Below are positions 23,509 to 31,558 of a DNA stretch of 64,000 nucleotides, in pieces. Position numbers and translations under genes: made by a program. The stretch covers positions 281,213 through 345,212 of the forward strand of contig NZ_JAAGWY010000005.1 in NCBI RefSeq assembly GCF_010686705.1, written 5' to 3'. The number at the start of each line of letters is the position of its first letter. The first letter of the stretch is position 1. Origin of the DNA: Leifsonia tongyongensis. Its GTDB lineage: Bacteria > Actinomycetota > Actinomycetes > Actinomycetales > Microbacteriaceae. The notes under the pieces were generated by a model. That model ran no database searches and was not told the origin of the DNA. It saw only the letters and a list, made by a program, of their open reading frames with translations.

Positions 23509-25392
23509 GTGAGTACTGCGCGCGGTGGAATGGTCGGACGAGGCGGGCGGGTGAGCGGCGGAGACGTCGCCGCACAGAAGGCGCTCAACGCAACCGCGCC
23601 CAGGATCCCGCACCTGATGCGACGCATCAGCGGGCTCTTCGCACCACATAAGGCGGCCCTCGTCATGACCGTGGTGCTCGTGCTCATCGGCGCAGCCCTC
23701 TCGGTCATCCCGCCGCTGCTCACGCAGCGTGCCTTCGACGACGGGCTGTTCCCCCCGAACGGCACGCCGAACATGCCGGTGCTGATCTCGATCGTGAGCG
23801 CGATGATCGTCGTCTACGTCACGTCGGCGCTGCTCGGGGTCTGGCAGACGTACCTGACCGCATCCGTCGGCAACAAGGTGATGGGCGCCCTTCGCGTGCG
23901 GCTCTTCAGCCACCTCCAGTCGATGGAGCTGAGCTTCTTCACCAAGACCAAGACGGGCATCATCCAGTCCCGCCTGCAGAACGATGTCGGCGGTGTGGCG
24001 AGCGTCCTGACGAACACGGTCTCCAGCGTGCTCGGCAACACCGTCACCGTGATCGCGGCCTTCGTCGCCATGCTCCTCCTCAACTGGCAGCTCACCATCA
24101 TCGCGGTCATCCTCATGCCGATCCTCGTGATCGCCCAGCGACGTGTCGGCCAGGTCAGGGCGCGCATCGCGACCAAGACCCAGGAATCGCTCTCCGACAT
24201 GACGGCGATCACCCAGGAGACGCTGAGCGTCTCGGGCATCCTGCTGTCGAAGAGCTTCAACCGACAGGCGACCGAGGTCGCGCGGTACGACGACGAGAAC
24301 CAGAACCAGATCCGCCTGCAGGTGAGCCAGTCGATGAGCGGCCAGTGGTTCTTCGCCATGGTGAACGTGTTCCTGTCCAGCATCCCGGCCATCGTCTACC
24401 TGATCGCCGGCTGGCTCGTACTGGGAGGCGCGACCAATATCAGCGCGGGAACGATCGTCGCCTTCACGACGGTGCAGGCGCGGCTGCTGTTCCCGCTGCT
24501 CGGGCTCATGCGGGTCGCCCTCGACCTCCAGACCTCCGGAGCGCTCTTCGCCCGCATCTTCGAGTACCTCGACCTGAAGCCCGCTATCGCCGACCGGCCG
24601 GGAGCCGTCCCCGTCGACACCACGCGCGACCTCGGCCGGGTGGAGTTCGACCACGTGACCTTCCGTTACCCGGATGCTCGACCGGGCGAACGGGCGACGC
24701 TCGACGACGTCTCGTTCGTGATCGAACCGGGGGAGTTCGCCGCATTCGTCGGGCCCTCCGGCGCCGGCAAGACCACGGTCTCCTATCTCATTCCACGGTT
24801 CTACGACGCGACGGCCGGGCGGATCGTCTTCGGCGACACCGAACTGCGCGACCTGCAGCAGGAGTCGCTCGTCTCCCATATCGGCGTCGTCAGTCAGGAG
24901 ACCTACCTCTTTCATGCGACGATCGCCGAGAACCTCCGGTATGCGCGGCCGGATGCGACGCAGGCGCAGATCGAGGCGGCCGCGCGCCAGGCGAACATCC
25001 ACGAGACGATCGCGGGCTTCCCCGACGGCTACGAGACGATCGTCGGGGAGCGCGGCTACCGGCTCTCCGGCGGCGAGAAGCAGCGAATCGCGATCGCCCG
25101 CGTCTTATTGAAGAACCCCGAGGTGCTCATCCTGGATGAGGCCACGAGCGCCCTCGACTCGATCTCGGAGCGGATCGTGCAGGCGGCACTCGACACGGCG
25201 TCGCGCGGTCGCACGACGATCGCCATCGCGCACCGGCTGTCGACGATCGTCGCCGCAGACGTCATCTTCGTGATCGATCATGGCCATGTCGTCGAACGCG
25301 GAACGCACCGAGAGCTCATGGATGCCGGCGGCGTGTACGCACGGCTCTACGCGGAACAGATCCAGGGCTCAGCGCCGGTGGTCCTCGACTGA
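23509..25392 (+). CDS. ABC exporter half-transporter (membrane domain fused to ATPase)
   Basis: 627 residues. Six membrane helices (about 45-340) include the type I exporter core (QSRLQNDVGGVASVLTNTVSS, LLSKSFNRQATEVARYDDEN). The ATPase domain has Walker A GPSGAGKTT, signature LSGGEKQRIAIARVL, Walker B VLILDEATSALDS and IAHRLST. It works as a homo- or heterodimer and most likely exports lipids, peptides or drugs; the substrate cannot be told. The GTG start has a TAGGCT element (23497-23502) six bases upstream and no ribosome site, so it is probably leaderless. Confidence 0.93.
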   Translation: MSTARGGMVGRGGRVSGGDVAAQKALNATAPRIPHLMRRISGLFAPHKAALVMTVVLVLIGAALSVIPPLLTQRAFDDGLFPPNGTPNMPVLISIVSAMIVVYVTSALLGVWQTYLTASVGNKVMGALRVRLFSHLQSMELSFFTKTKTGIIQSRLQNDVGGVASVLTNTVSSVLGNTVTVIAAFVAMLLLNWQLTIIAVILMPILVIAQRRVGQVRARIATKTQESLSDMTAITQETLSVSGILLSKSFNRQATEVARYDDENQNQIRLQVSQSMSGQWFFAMVNVFLSSIPAIVYLIAGWLVLGGATNISAGTIVAFTTVQARLLFPLLGLMRVALDLQTSGALFARIFEYLDLKPAIADRPGAVPVDTTRDLGRVEFDHVTFRYPDARPGERATLDDVSFVIEPGEFAAFVGPSGAGKTTVSYLIPRFYDATAGRIVFGDTELRDLQQESLVSHIGVVSQETYLFHATIAENLRYARPDATQAQIEAAARQANIHETIAGFPDGYETIVGERGYRLSGGEKQRIAIARVLLKNPEVLILDEATSALDSISERIVQAALDTASRGRTTIAIAHRLSTIVAADVIFVIDHGHVVERGTHRELMDAGGVYARLYAEQIQGSAPVVLD

Positions 25393-25441
25393 GGCGAGCG
25401 GGCGATCCGCGGGTGATGTCCGGGTCTTCGGCTCGGCGAGT

Positions 25442-25470
25442 GCAGATGTTAGGCTGGGCTAACAATCTGC
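25442..25470. promoter_or_regulatory. DtxR/MntR-type operator overlapping the mntH promoter
   Basis: GCAGAT and ATCTGC (25442-25447, 25465-25470) surround TTAG and CTAA (25449-25452, 25459-25462). The TTAGGCT half resembles DtxR-family iron/manganese boxes and contains the likely -10 element TAGGCT. It lies 20 bases before the mntH start. Confidence 0.55.
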
Positions 25471-25489
25471 CTCATCGTGGGGGAGCGCC

Positions 25490-26755
25490 ATGGCCGTCGA
25501 CGTCGCGCGTGGCACCCGGCGCCGTTCGCCGGGTGGCCGTGCATCACGTGCACGCGCGCTTCTGCTGCTCGGTCCAGCCTTCGTGGCGGCCATCGCCTAC
25601 GTCGACCCCGGCAATGTAGCCGCGAACCTGACCGCCGGAGCGGAGTACGGGTACCTGCTGGTGTGGGTGCTGGTCGTCGCCAACGCCATCGCCGTCTTCG
25701 TGCAGTACCAGTCGGCGAAACTCGGGATCGTCACCGGGTCGAGCCTGCCCGAGCTGCTCGGCCAACGGCTGTCGACGGCGCCGCGGCGCGCGTTCTGGGT
25801 GCAGGCCGAACTCGTCGCCGCCGCGACCGACCTGGCCGAGGTCATCGGCGGCGCCGTCGCGCTGAACCTGCTGTTCGGCGTTCCGCTGCCGCTCGGCGGA
25901 CTCATCGTCGGTGTGGTCGCCATCGGCATCCTGGCTGTGCAGTCCCGGCGGGGGCAGCGCACCTTCGAGGCCGTCATCGTCGGCCTCCTCGCGGTGATCG
26001 CGATCGGCTTCCTCGCCGGGCTCTTCGTGAGCCCCGTCGACTGGCGGGCCGCCGCCGGAGGTCTCGTTCCACGGTTCGACGGCGCCCCCACCGTGCTGCT
26101 CGCCGCGAGCATGCTCGGAGCGACCGTCATGCCGCACGCCATCTACCTGCACTCCTCCCTCGCGCGCGACCGTCACGGCCATCACCTCGACGAGAAGATC
26201 GTGTCACGGCTCCTGCGCGTCACGCGGTGGGATGTGCTGGGCGCGCTCGCCGTAGCGGGCGCGGTCAATATCGCGATGCTCCTCCTGGCCGCCGCGAGCC
26301 TCAGCGGCCAGGACGGCACCAACACCATCGAGGGAGCGCACGCCGCGATCGTCGCGTCCCTCGGCCCGGTGATCGGCGCGATCTTCGCGATCGGCCTGCT
26401 CGCATCCGGTTTCGCATCCGCCTCGGTCGGCAGCTACGCGGGCGCGACGATCATGTCCGGTCTGCTGAGGGTGCGCGTTCCGTTGCTTCTGCGGCGGGTC
26501 GTCACGCTCATCCCGGCCATCGCGATCCTCTCGGCGGGCGTGGAGCCGACATGGGCTCTGGTGGTCAGCCAGGTGTTCCTGAGTCTCGGCATTCCGTTCG
26601 CGCTGGTGCCGCTCATCCGCCTCACCTCCGACCGGGCGGTCATGGGCGACCGGGTGGACGGCAGGGGGATGCGCATCCTCGGCTGGACCATCGCGTCGCT
26701 CGTCGTCGTGCTGAACGCGGCCCTCGTCGTCTTGACCATCGTCGGCTTCACGTAG
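25490..26755 (+). CDS. mntH: NRAMP-family Mn2+/Fe2+ transporter
   Basis: 421 residues with 11 predicted helices. Helix 1 carries the metal-binding motif DPGN (YVDPGNVAANLTAG) and helix 6 the MPH motif (GATVMPHAIYLHSSL), the two signatures of proton-coupled divalent metal transporters. GGGGGAG precedes the ATG. It imports manganese (and possibly iron). The metal-box palindrome in its promoter and the convergent DtxR-type gene next door suggest repression when metal is sufficient. Confidence 0.95.
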   Translation: MAVDVARGTRRRSPGGRASRARALLLLGPAFVAAIAYVDPGNVAANLTAGAEYGYLLVWVLVVANAIAVFVQYQSAKLGIVTGSSLPELLGQRLSTAPRRAFWVQAELVAAATDLAEVIGGAVALNLLFGVPLPLGGLIVGVVAIGILAVQSRRGQRTFEAVIVGLLAVIAIGFLAGLFVSPVDWRAAAGGLVPRFDGAPTVLLAASMLGATVMPHAIYLHSSLARDRHGHHLDEKIVSRLLRVTRWDVLGALAVAGAVNIAMLLLAAASLSGQDGTNTIEGAHAAIVASLGPVIGAIFAIGLLASGFASASVGSYAGATIMSGLLRVRVPLLLRRVVTLIPAIAILSAGVEPTWALVVSQVFLSLGIPFALVPLIRLTSDRAVMGDRVDGRGMRILGWTIASLVVVLNAALVVLTIVGFT

Positions 26756-26779
26756 CCGCGCGGCCGAACGACGTTTGGT

Positions 26780-26826
26780 TGCCACGAATTCGGCTTCCTT
26801 GTCACCGAGAAGCGAAATCTGTGGCA
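26780..26826. terminator. Imperfect hairpin between convergent genes
   Basis: TGCCAC (26780-26785) pairs with GTGGCA (26821-26826), with partial pairing inside. It lies between mntH and the DtxR-type gene and is a plausible bidirectional terminator. Confidence 0.4.
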
Positions 26827-26847
26827 CCTAATCGGGTCGCCGGGCGC

Positions 26848-27525
26848 CTAAGCCCGCGGGGTCACCCACACCGCGGCAGCAGCGGTCGCGCCCAGGTCGA
26901 CCGCCACCGCTGAGCCGTCGAGCGTCACCGCCGCATCGCCCGCGAACGCCCGCTGCTCGGCGACCGAGAGCACGGTGTCCAGGCGGATGCCGCGGTCGGC
27001 GAGGTAACGGAGGACGGCCGGGTCGGCATCCGAGATGCGCGTGACGACGAGCGGGATGCCGGCTGGCGCGTCGACGAGCGGGACCGCATCCGGTCGGTGA
27101 GGCGTGCCGTCGGCGCCCGGGATAGGGTCGCCGTGCGGGTCGCGCGACGGGTAGCCGAGCCGGCGATCGATCCGATCGATCAGGGTGTCCGACACCGCGT
27201 GTTCGAGCACCTCGGCCTCGTCGTGCACTTCGTCCCAGCCGTATCCCAGCACCTCGACGAGGAAGGTCTCGATGAGCCGGTGCCGGCGGACCATCGCCAC
27301 GGCGTTCCGGCGACCCGTCTCGGTGAGTTCGATGCTCCCGTACGGCTCGTGCGCGAGCAGGCCCTGCTCGGCCAGCCGCCGGATGCCGTCGGATACGGTC
27401 GCCGCCCGCACCCCCATGCGTTCTGCGAGCTGTTTGACCGTGATCGGCGTCGTCGACCATTCGGTCGCGGTCCAGATCACTTTGAGGTAATCCTGCGCGG
27501 TCGTCGAGAGGTCGGACACGGGCAT
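26848..27525 (-). CDS. DtxR/MntR-family metal-dependent repressor
   Basis: 225 residues from ATG 27525 (AGGATGG upstream; ATG 27534 is also possible). The N-terminal winged helix (SDLSTTAQDYLKVIWTATEW ... ITVKQLAERMGVRAATVSDGIRRLAEQGLLAHEPYG) is followed by the dimerisation/metal domain (RHRLIETFLVEVLGYGWDEVHDEAEVLEHAVSD, with His/Glu ligands). The C-terminal 75 residues look like the SH3-like/FeoA-type domain of long DtxR proteins. It should bind DNA when loaded with Mn2+ or Fe2+. Its neighbour mntH, with a TTAGGCT box, is the obvious target. Confidence 0.9.
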   Translation of the reverse strand: MPVSDLSTTAQDYLKVIWTATEWSTTPITVKQLAERMGVRAATVSDGIRRLAEQGLLAHEPYGSIELTETGRRNAVAMVRRHRLIETFLVEVLGYGWDEVHDEAEVLEHAVSDTLIDRIDRRLGYPSRDPHGDPIPGADGTPHRPDAVPLVDAPAGIPLVVTRISDADPAVLRYLADRGIRLDTVLSVAEQRAFAGDAAVTLDGSAVAVDLGATAAAAVWVTPRA

Positions 27526-27585
27526 GGGCACCATCCTAGGAGCAGGTGCCGCTGCGGCGGCCTCTGTCAGGCCGGTGCCCCCTGT

Positions 27586-27591
27586 TAGGTT
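27586..27591 (+). promoter_or_regulatory. -10 element TAGGTT of a probable leaderless promoter
   Basis: TAGGTT lies six bases before the GTG start of the cystathionine beta-synthase gene, with no ribosome-binding site between. Confidence 0.45.
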
Positions 27592-27597
27592 TGCAGG

Positions 27598-28962
27598 GTG
27601 AAGTATGCGGAGACCATCATCGATCTGGTCGGCAACACCCCCCTCGTCAAGCTCCACAAGGTCGCTGAGGGGACCGCGGCGACGGTGCTCGTCAAACTCG
27701 AGTACCTGAATCCCGGCGGTTCATCGAAGGACAGGATCGCGACGCGCATCATCGATGCCGCGGAGCGGGACGGCCTGTTGAAGCCCGGCGGGACGATCGT
27801 CGAGCCGACAAGCGGAAACACGGGTGTCGGACTGGCGCTGGTGGCACAGCAGCGCGGGTACCGCTGCGTGTTCGTCCTGCCCGACAAGGTCGGCGAGGAC
27901 AAGCGGAATGTGCTCACGGCATACGGCGCCGAGATCGTCGTCACGCCGACATCCGTGCCGCCTGAGCATCCGGACTCCTACTACAGCGTGTCCGACCGCC
28001 TCGCCGCCGAGATCCCGGGCGCGTTCAAGCCGAACCAGTACGCGAACCCGAACGGGCCGCTCAGCCACTACGAGACCACCGGTCCAGAGATCTGGAGCGA
28101 CACCGACGGCCGCGTGACGCATGTGGTCGCCGGTGTGGGCACGGGCGGCACGATCAGCGGCGTGGGCCGGTACCTGAAAGAGGTGTCGGCCGGGCGCGTG
28201 CGTGTCATCGGCGCCGACCCGGAAGGCTCCGTGTACTCCGGGGGATCCGGCCGCCCCTACCTCGTCGAAGGCGTCGGCGAGGACTTCTGGCCGGCAGCGT
28301 ACGATCCGAGCGTCGTGGATGAGGTCATTCCCGTCTCCGACGCCGACTCGTTCGCGATGACCCGGCGCCTCGCCCGCGAAGAGGGCATCCTCGTCGGCGG
28401 GTCGAGCGGCATGGCCGTCGTCGCAGCCCTGCGTGCCGCCGCCGACCTCGGCCCGGACGACATCGTCGTCGTGATCCTGCCGGACGGCGGCCGTGGCTAC
28501 CTCGGCAAGATCTTCAACGACAAGTGGATGCGGTCCTACGGCTTCAGCGACGTCCCGCACGAGTCGACCGTGCACGACATCATCGGGACGAAGAGCCGCG
28601 ACCTTCCCGATCTCGTCCACGTGCATCCGAGCGATACCGTGCGCGACGCGATCCAGATCATGGCGAAGTACGGCGTCTCGCAACTGCCGGTGCTCACCGC
28701 GGAGCCGCCGGTCGTGATCGGCGAGGTCGCGGGCGCGATCGACGAGACCGCGCTGCTCGACGCCGTCTTCACCGGGCGCGCGCAGATGAACGACGACGTC
28801 GGCGCGTTCACGGGCGAACCGCTCGGACTGATCGGCGCCAACGAGCCGGTCTCCGCAGCGCGCTCGGCGCTCAGCGGCGCGACTGCGCTTCTCGTCACCG
28901 ACGGAGGCAAACCGGTCGCCGTGCTCACCCGCCAGGACCTCCTGAACTTCCTGAGCGCCTAG
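27598..28962 (+). CDS. cbs: Cystathionine beta-synthase
   Basis: 454 residues. The fold-type II PLP domain has K44 in NPGGSSKDR (Schiff base) and the phosphate/substrate loop TSGNTG (71-76). The second glycine-rich loop is GTGGTISGVG. Two CBS motifs (about 335-454: RDLPDLVHVHPSDTVRDAIQIMAKYGVSQLPV ... ATALLVTDGGKPVAVLTRQDLL) form a regulatory Bateman module. It condenses homocysteine with serine to cystathionine. The downstream gamma-synthase/lyase completes a transsulfuration pair. The GTG start is probably leaderless. Confidence 0.93.
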   Translation: MKYAETIIDLVGNTPLVKLHKVAEGTAATVLVKLEYLNPGGSSKDRIATRIIDAAERDGLLKPGGTIVEPTSGNTGVGLALVAQQRGYRCVFVLPDKVGEDKRNVLTAYGAEIVVTPTSVPPEHPDSYYSVSDRLAAEIPGAFKPNQYANPNGPLSHYETTGPEIWSDTDGRVTHVVAGVGTGGTISGVGRYLKEVSAGRVRVIGADPEGSVYSGGSGRPYLVEGVGEDFWPAAYDPSVVDEVIPVSDADSFAMTRRLAREEGILVGGSSGMAVVAALRAAADLGPDDIVVVILPDGGRGYLGKIFNDKWMRSYGFSDVPHESTVHDIIGTKSRDLPDLVHVHPSDTVRDAIQIMAKYGVSQLPVLTAEPPVVIGEVAGAIDETALLDAVFTGRAQMNDDVGAFTGEPLGLIGANEPVSAARSALSGATALLVTDGGKPVAVLTRQDLLNFLSA

Positions 28963-28994
28963 CTCGGGCGAACCAACGTAAGGACACCACCACC

Positions 28995-30149
28995 ATGGCC
29001 GACATCCGCCAGGGCTTCGACACGCGCGCCATCCACGACGGACAGGAGTTCGACCCGACCACCGGCGCGATCATCCCGCCGATCTACCAGACCTCGACCT
29101 TCGTGCAGGACGGCATCGGCGGCCTCCGCGGCGGCTACGAGTACGGCCGTTCCGGCAACCCGACGCGCTCCTCCCTCGAAACGCTGCTCGCCTCCCTCGA
29201 GGGCGGCCGGCGCGCTTTCTCGTTCTCGTCGGGTCTGGCCGCCGAGGATGCGCTGCTCCGCGCTGTGCTGAAGCCGGGCGATCACGTCGTGCTCGGCAAC
29301 GATGTGTACGGCGGAACGCACCGGCTCATCAATCGGGTGCACGGCGCGTGGGGCGTGCGGAACACGACGGTCGACCTGGGCGACCTGAATGCCGTCGAGG
29401 GCGCGCTCGCGACCCCCGGCACCCGCATCCTCTGGATCGAGACGCCAAGCAACCCGCTCATGAAGATCAGCGACATCGCTGCCCTCGCCGACCTGGGCCA
29501 CGCCGCCGGCGCGCTCGTCGTGGTGGACAACACCTTCGCCTCGCCCGCCCTGCAGCAGCCGCTGGCTCTCGGCGCCGACGTGATCGTTCACTCCACGACC
29601 AAATACCTGGGCGGCCACTCCGATGTGATCGGCGGCGCGCTCGTCATCGACGACGAAGAGCTCGCCGGCAACGTCGGGTTCATCCAGTTCGCGGCCGGCG
29701 CCGTCTCGTCGCCGATGGACGCGTGGCTCACGGTGCGGGGGATCAAGACGCTGGGCGTGCGGATGGCCCGCCACTCCGAGAACGCGCAGGCCATCGCAGA
29801 GGCGCTGGTCGGCCATCCGGCGATCGAGGCCGTCTACTACCCGGGCCTGCCGACGCATCCAGGGCACGAGCTCGCAGCCAGGCAGATGAGCGGGTTCGGC
29901 GGAATGCTGTCCGTCGCGCTCGCCGGAGGCGCCCCGGCCGCCCGCCGGTTCGCCGAGTCGACGACCGTGTTCCAGCTCGCCGAATCGCTCGGCGGGGTTG
30001 AATCCCTGATCGGCTACCCGTCGGAGATGACCCACGCGTCGGTTCGGGGAACCGAACTCGAAGTGTCCGACAACGTCATCCGCCTCTCCGTCGGAATCGA
30101 GGACGTCGCCGACCTCCTCGCCGACATCGAGGGCGCGCTCCCGCGTTGA
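28995..30149 (+). CDS. Cystathionine gamma-synthase/gamma-lyase (Cys/Met metabolism PLP enzyme)
   Basis: 384 residues from ATG 28995 (AAGGA upstream), the normal length. The PLP lysine is K203 in SXXKYLGGHSDV, with D178 in VVVDNTF and YEYGRSGNPTR for cofactor binding across the dimer. The GFGGMLSV and PSEMTHASV motifs are typical of the family. Sequence alone does not separate the synthase (MetB) from the lyase. Position 32 bases after cbs favours the cysteine-forming lyase direction of reverse transsulfuration. Confidence 0.93.
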   Translation: MADIRQGFDTRAIHDGQEFDPTTGAIIPPIYQTSTFVQDGIGGLRGGYEYGRSGNPTRSSLETLLASLEGGRRAFSFSSGLAAEDALLRAVLKPGDHVVLGNDVYGGTHRLINRVHGAWGVRNTTVDLGDLNAVEGALATPGTRILWIETPSNPLMKISDIAALADLGHAAGALVVVDNTFASPALQQPLALGADVIVHSTTKYLGGHSDVIGGALVIDDEELAGNVGFIQFAAGAVSSPMDAWLTVRGIKTLGVRMARHSENAQAIAEALVGHPAIEAVYYPGLPTHPGHELAARQMSGFGGMLSVALAGGAPAARRFAESTTVFQLAESLGGVESLIGYPSEMTHASVRGTELEVSDNVIRLSVGIEDVADLLADIEGALPR

Positions 30150-30164
30150 AACGACTTAGGGCGC

Positions 30165-30182
30165 TCACAGCGACGTCATAGG
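30165..30182 (+). promoter_or_regulatory. Candidate response-regulator box (TCACAGC-N4-TCATAGG)
   Basis: A 7-base direct repeat with 4-base spacing, similar to the TCACAGC-N4-TCACAGC arrangement known for mycobacterial PhoP. It lies 32 bases before the glycosyltransferase start. A related box precedes the two-component genes at 3858-3875. Confidence 0.45.
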
Positions 30183-30214
30183 GCCGGGGAATGTAGCCCG
30201 CACAGAGTGTGGGC

Positions 30215-31558
30215 ATGTCGAACACATCACCCCCTCTCGCTCTCGACATCGTCGTGCCCGTGTACAACGAGCAGGCGACGCTCGACGCCAGCATCCGCCG
30301 GCTCCACGAGTACCTGACCGCGCAGCTCGACACGAGCTGGCGCATCACGATAGCGGACAACGCGAGCACCGACGCCACCGCCGCGATCGCCGACGACCTC
30401 GTGGCCACGTTGCCGGGCGTCATGGCGGTGCACCTGGCCGAGAAGGGGCGCGGGCGCGCCCTCAAGTACGTGTGGGGCAGGTCGCCTGCGGAGGTGCTCG
30501 TCTACCTGGACGAAGACCTCTCCACCGACCTCGCCGCGCTCCCGCCGCTCGTCGCCCCACTGCTCTCCGGCCACTCCGACCTCGCGATCGGCACCCGGCT
30601 CGGCCGCAGCGCCAGGGTCGCCCGCGGCGGCAAGCGGGAATTCATCTCGCGAAGCTACAACCTGCTGCTGCGGCGCACGATGGCGGTCGGGTTCACGGAT
30701 GCGCAATGCGGCTTCAAGGCGATCCGGCGCGACGTCGCCGACCGCCTCCTGCCGCTCGTGGAAGACAATGCGTGGTTCTTCGACACGGAGCTGCTCATCC
30801 TCGCCGAGCGGGCCGGGATGCGCATCCACGAGATCCCCGTCGACTGGGTGGACGATCCCGACAGCTCCGTCGACATCGTCGCCACCGCGGTCGAAGACGT
30901 CCGGGGGATGCTGCGGGTCGGCACCAACATCGCGCGCGGACGGATCCCGCTCGAAGCGATCTATGCCGAGTTCGGGCGAAGGCCCTTCGAACCTCCGCGA
31001 CCGCCGGGCTTCTTCGGCCAGGTGGTGCGGTTCGGCGCAGTCGGGCTCCTCTCGACGGCCGCGTTCGCACTCCTCTATCTCGTGTTGCAGGCCGTGATGG
31101 CGGCTCAGGCGGCGAACTTCGTCGCGCTGCTGCTCACCACCATCGCCAACACGTGGGCGAACCGCCGCTTCACCTTCGGTGTGCGCGGGAGGCCCGGCGC
31201 GGTCCGGCACCAGTTCCAGGGGCTGATCGTGTTCGGGATCGCGTGGGCCATGACGAGCGGGTCCCTGATGCTGCTGAACCTGGTGGTACCGAATGCGTCA
31301 GCTCAGGTCGAGCTGATCGTGCTGACCGTCGCCAACCTGCTCGCGACGCTCGTCCGGTTCGCGCTGCTCCGGCTCTGGGTGTTCCGGGCACAGCTGCGGA
31401 ACGGCCGGCAGGGACCGATCGAGGCCGCGGGCGGCAGCCCGGATGCGAGTGCAGCACACCAACCTCATCCCCGTGCGCAGCTCGCGCACATACCCCCCAC
31501 ATCCGATCGCACGACAGCCGTCGCAGACGGTCTCCGACAGGAAGCGAACCCCTCATGA
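30215..31558 (+). CDS. Bifunctional GT2 glycosyltransferase - GtrA membrane protein
   Basis: 447 residues from ATG 30215. The N-terminal GT2 domain (about 1-240) has DIVVPVYNEQATL, NASTDAT and the DxD-like YLDEDLSTD, as in dolichol/polyprenol-phosphate mannosyl- or glucosyltransferases. The C-terminal part (about 255-400) has four helices of the GtrA family (VVRFGAVGLLSTAAFALLYLVL ... LLTTIANTWANRRFTFG), proposed to flip polyprenyl-phosphate sugars. It would make a lipid-linked sugar for the GT39 enzyme encoded next, whose start overlaps its stop by four bases (ATGA). Confidence 0.88.
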   Translation: MSNTSPPLALDIVVPVYNEQATLDASIRRLHEYLTAQLDTSWRITIADNASTDATAAIADDLVATLPGVMAVHLAEKGRGRALKYVWGRSPAEVLVYLDEDLSTDLAALPPLVAPLLSGHSDLAIGTRLGRSARVARGGKREFISRSYNLLLRRTMAVGFTDAQCGFKAIRRDVADRLLPLVEDNAWFFDTELLILAERAGMRIHEIPVDWVDDPDSSVDIVATAVEDVRGMLRVGTNIARGRIPLEAIYAEFGRRPFEPPRPPGFFGQVVRFGAVGLLSTAAFALLYLVLQAVMAAQAANFVALLLTTIANTWANRRFTFGVRGRPGAVRHQFQGLIVFGIAWAMTSGSLMLLNLVVPNASAQVELIVLTVANLLATLVRFALLRLWVFRAQLRNGRQGPIEAAGGSPDASAAHQPHPRAQLAHIPPTSDRTTAVADGLRQEANPS

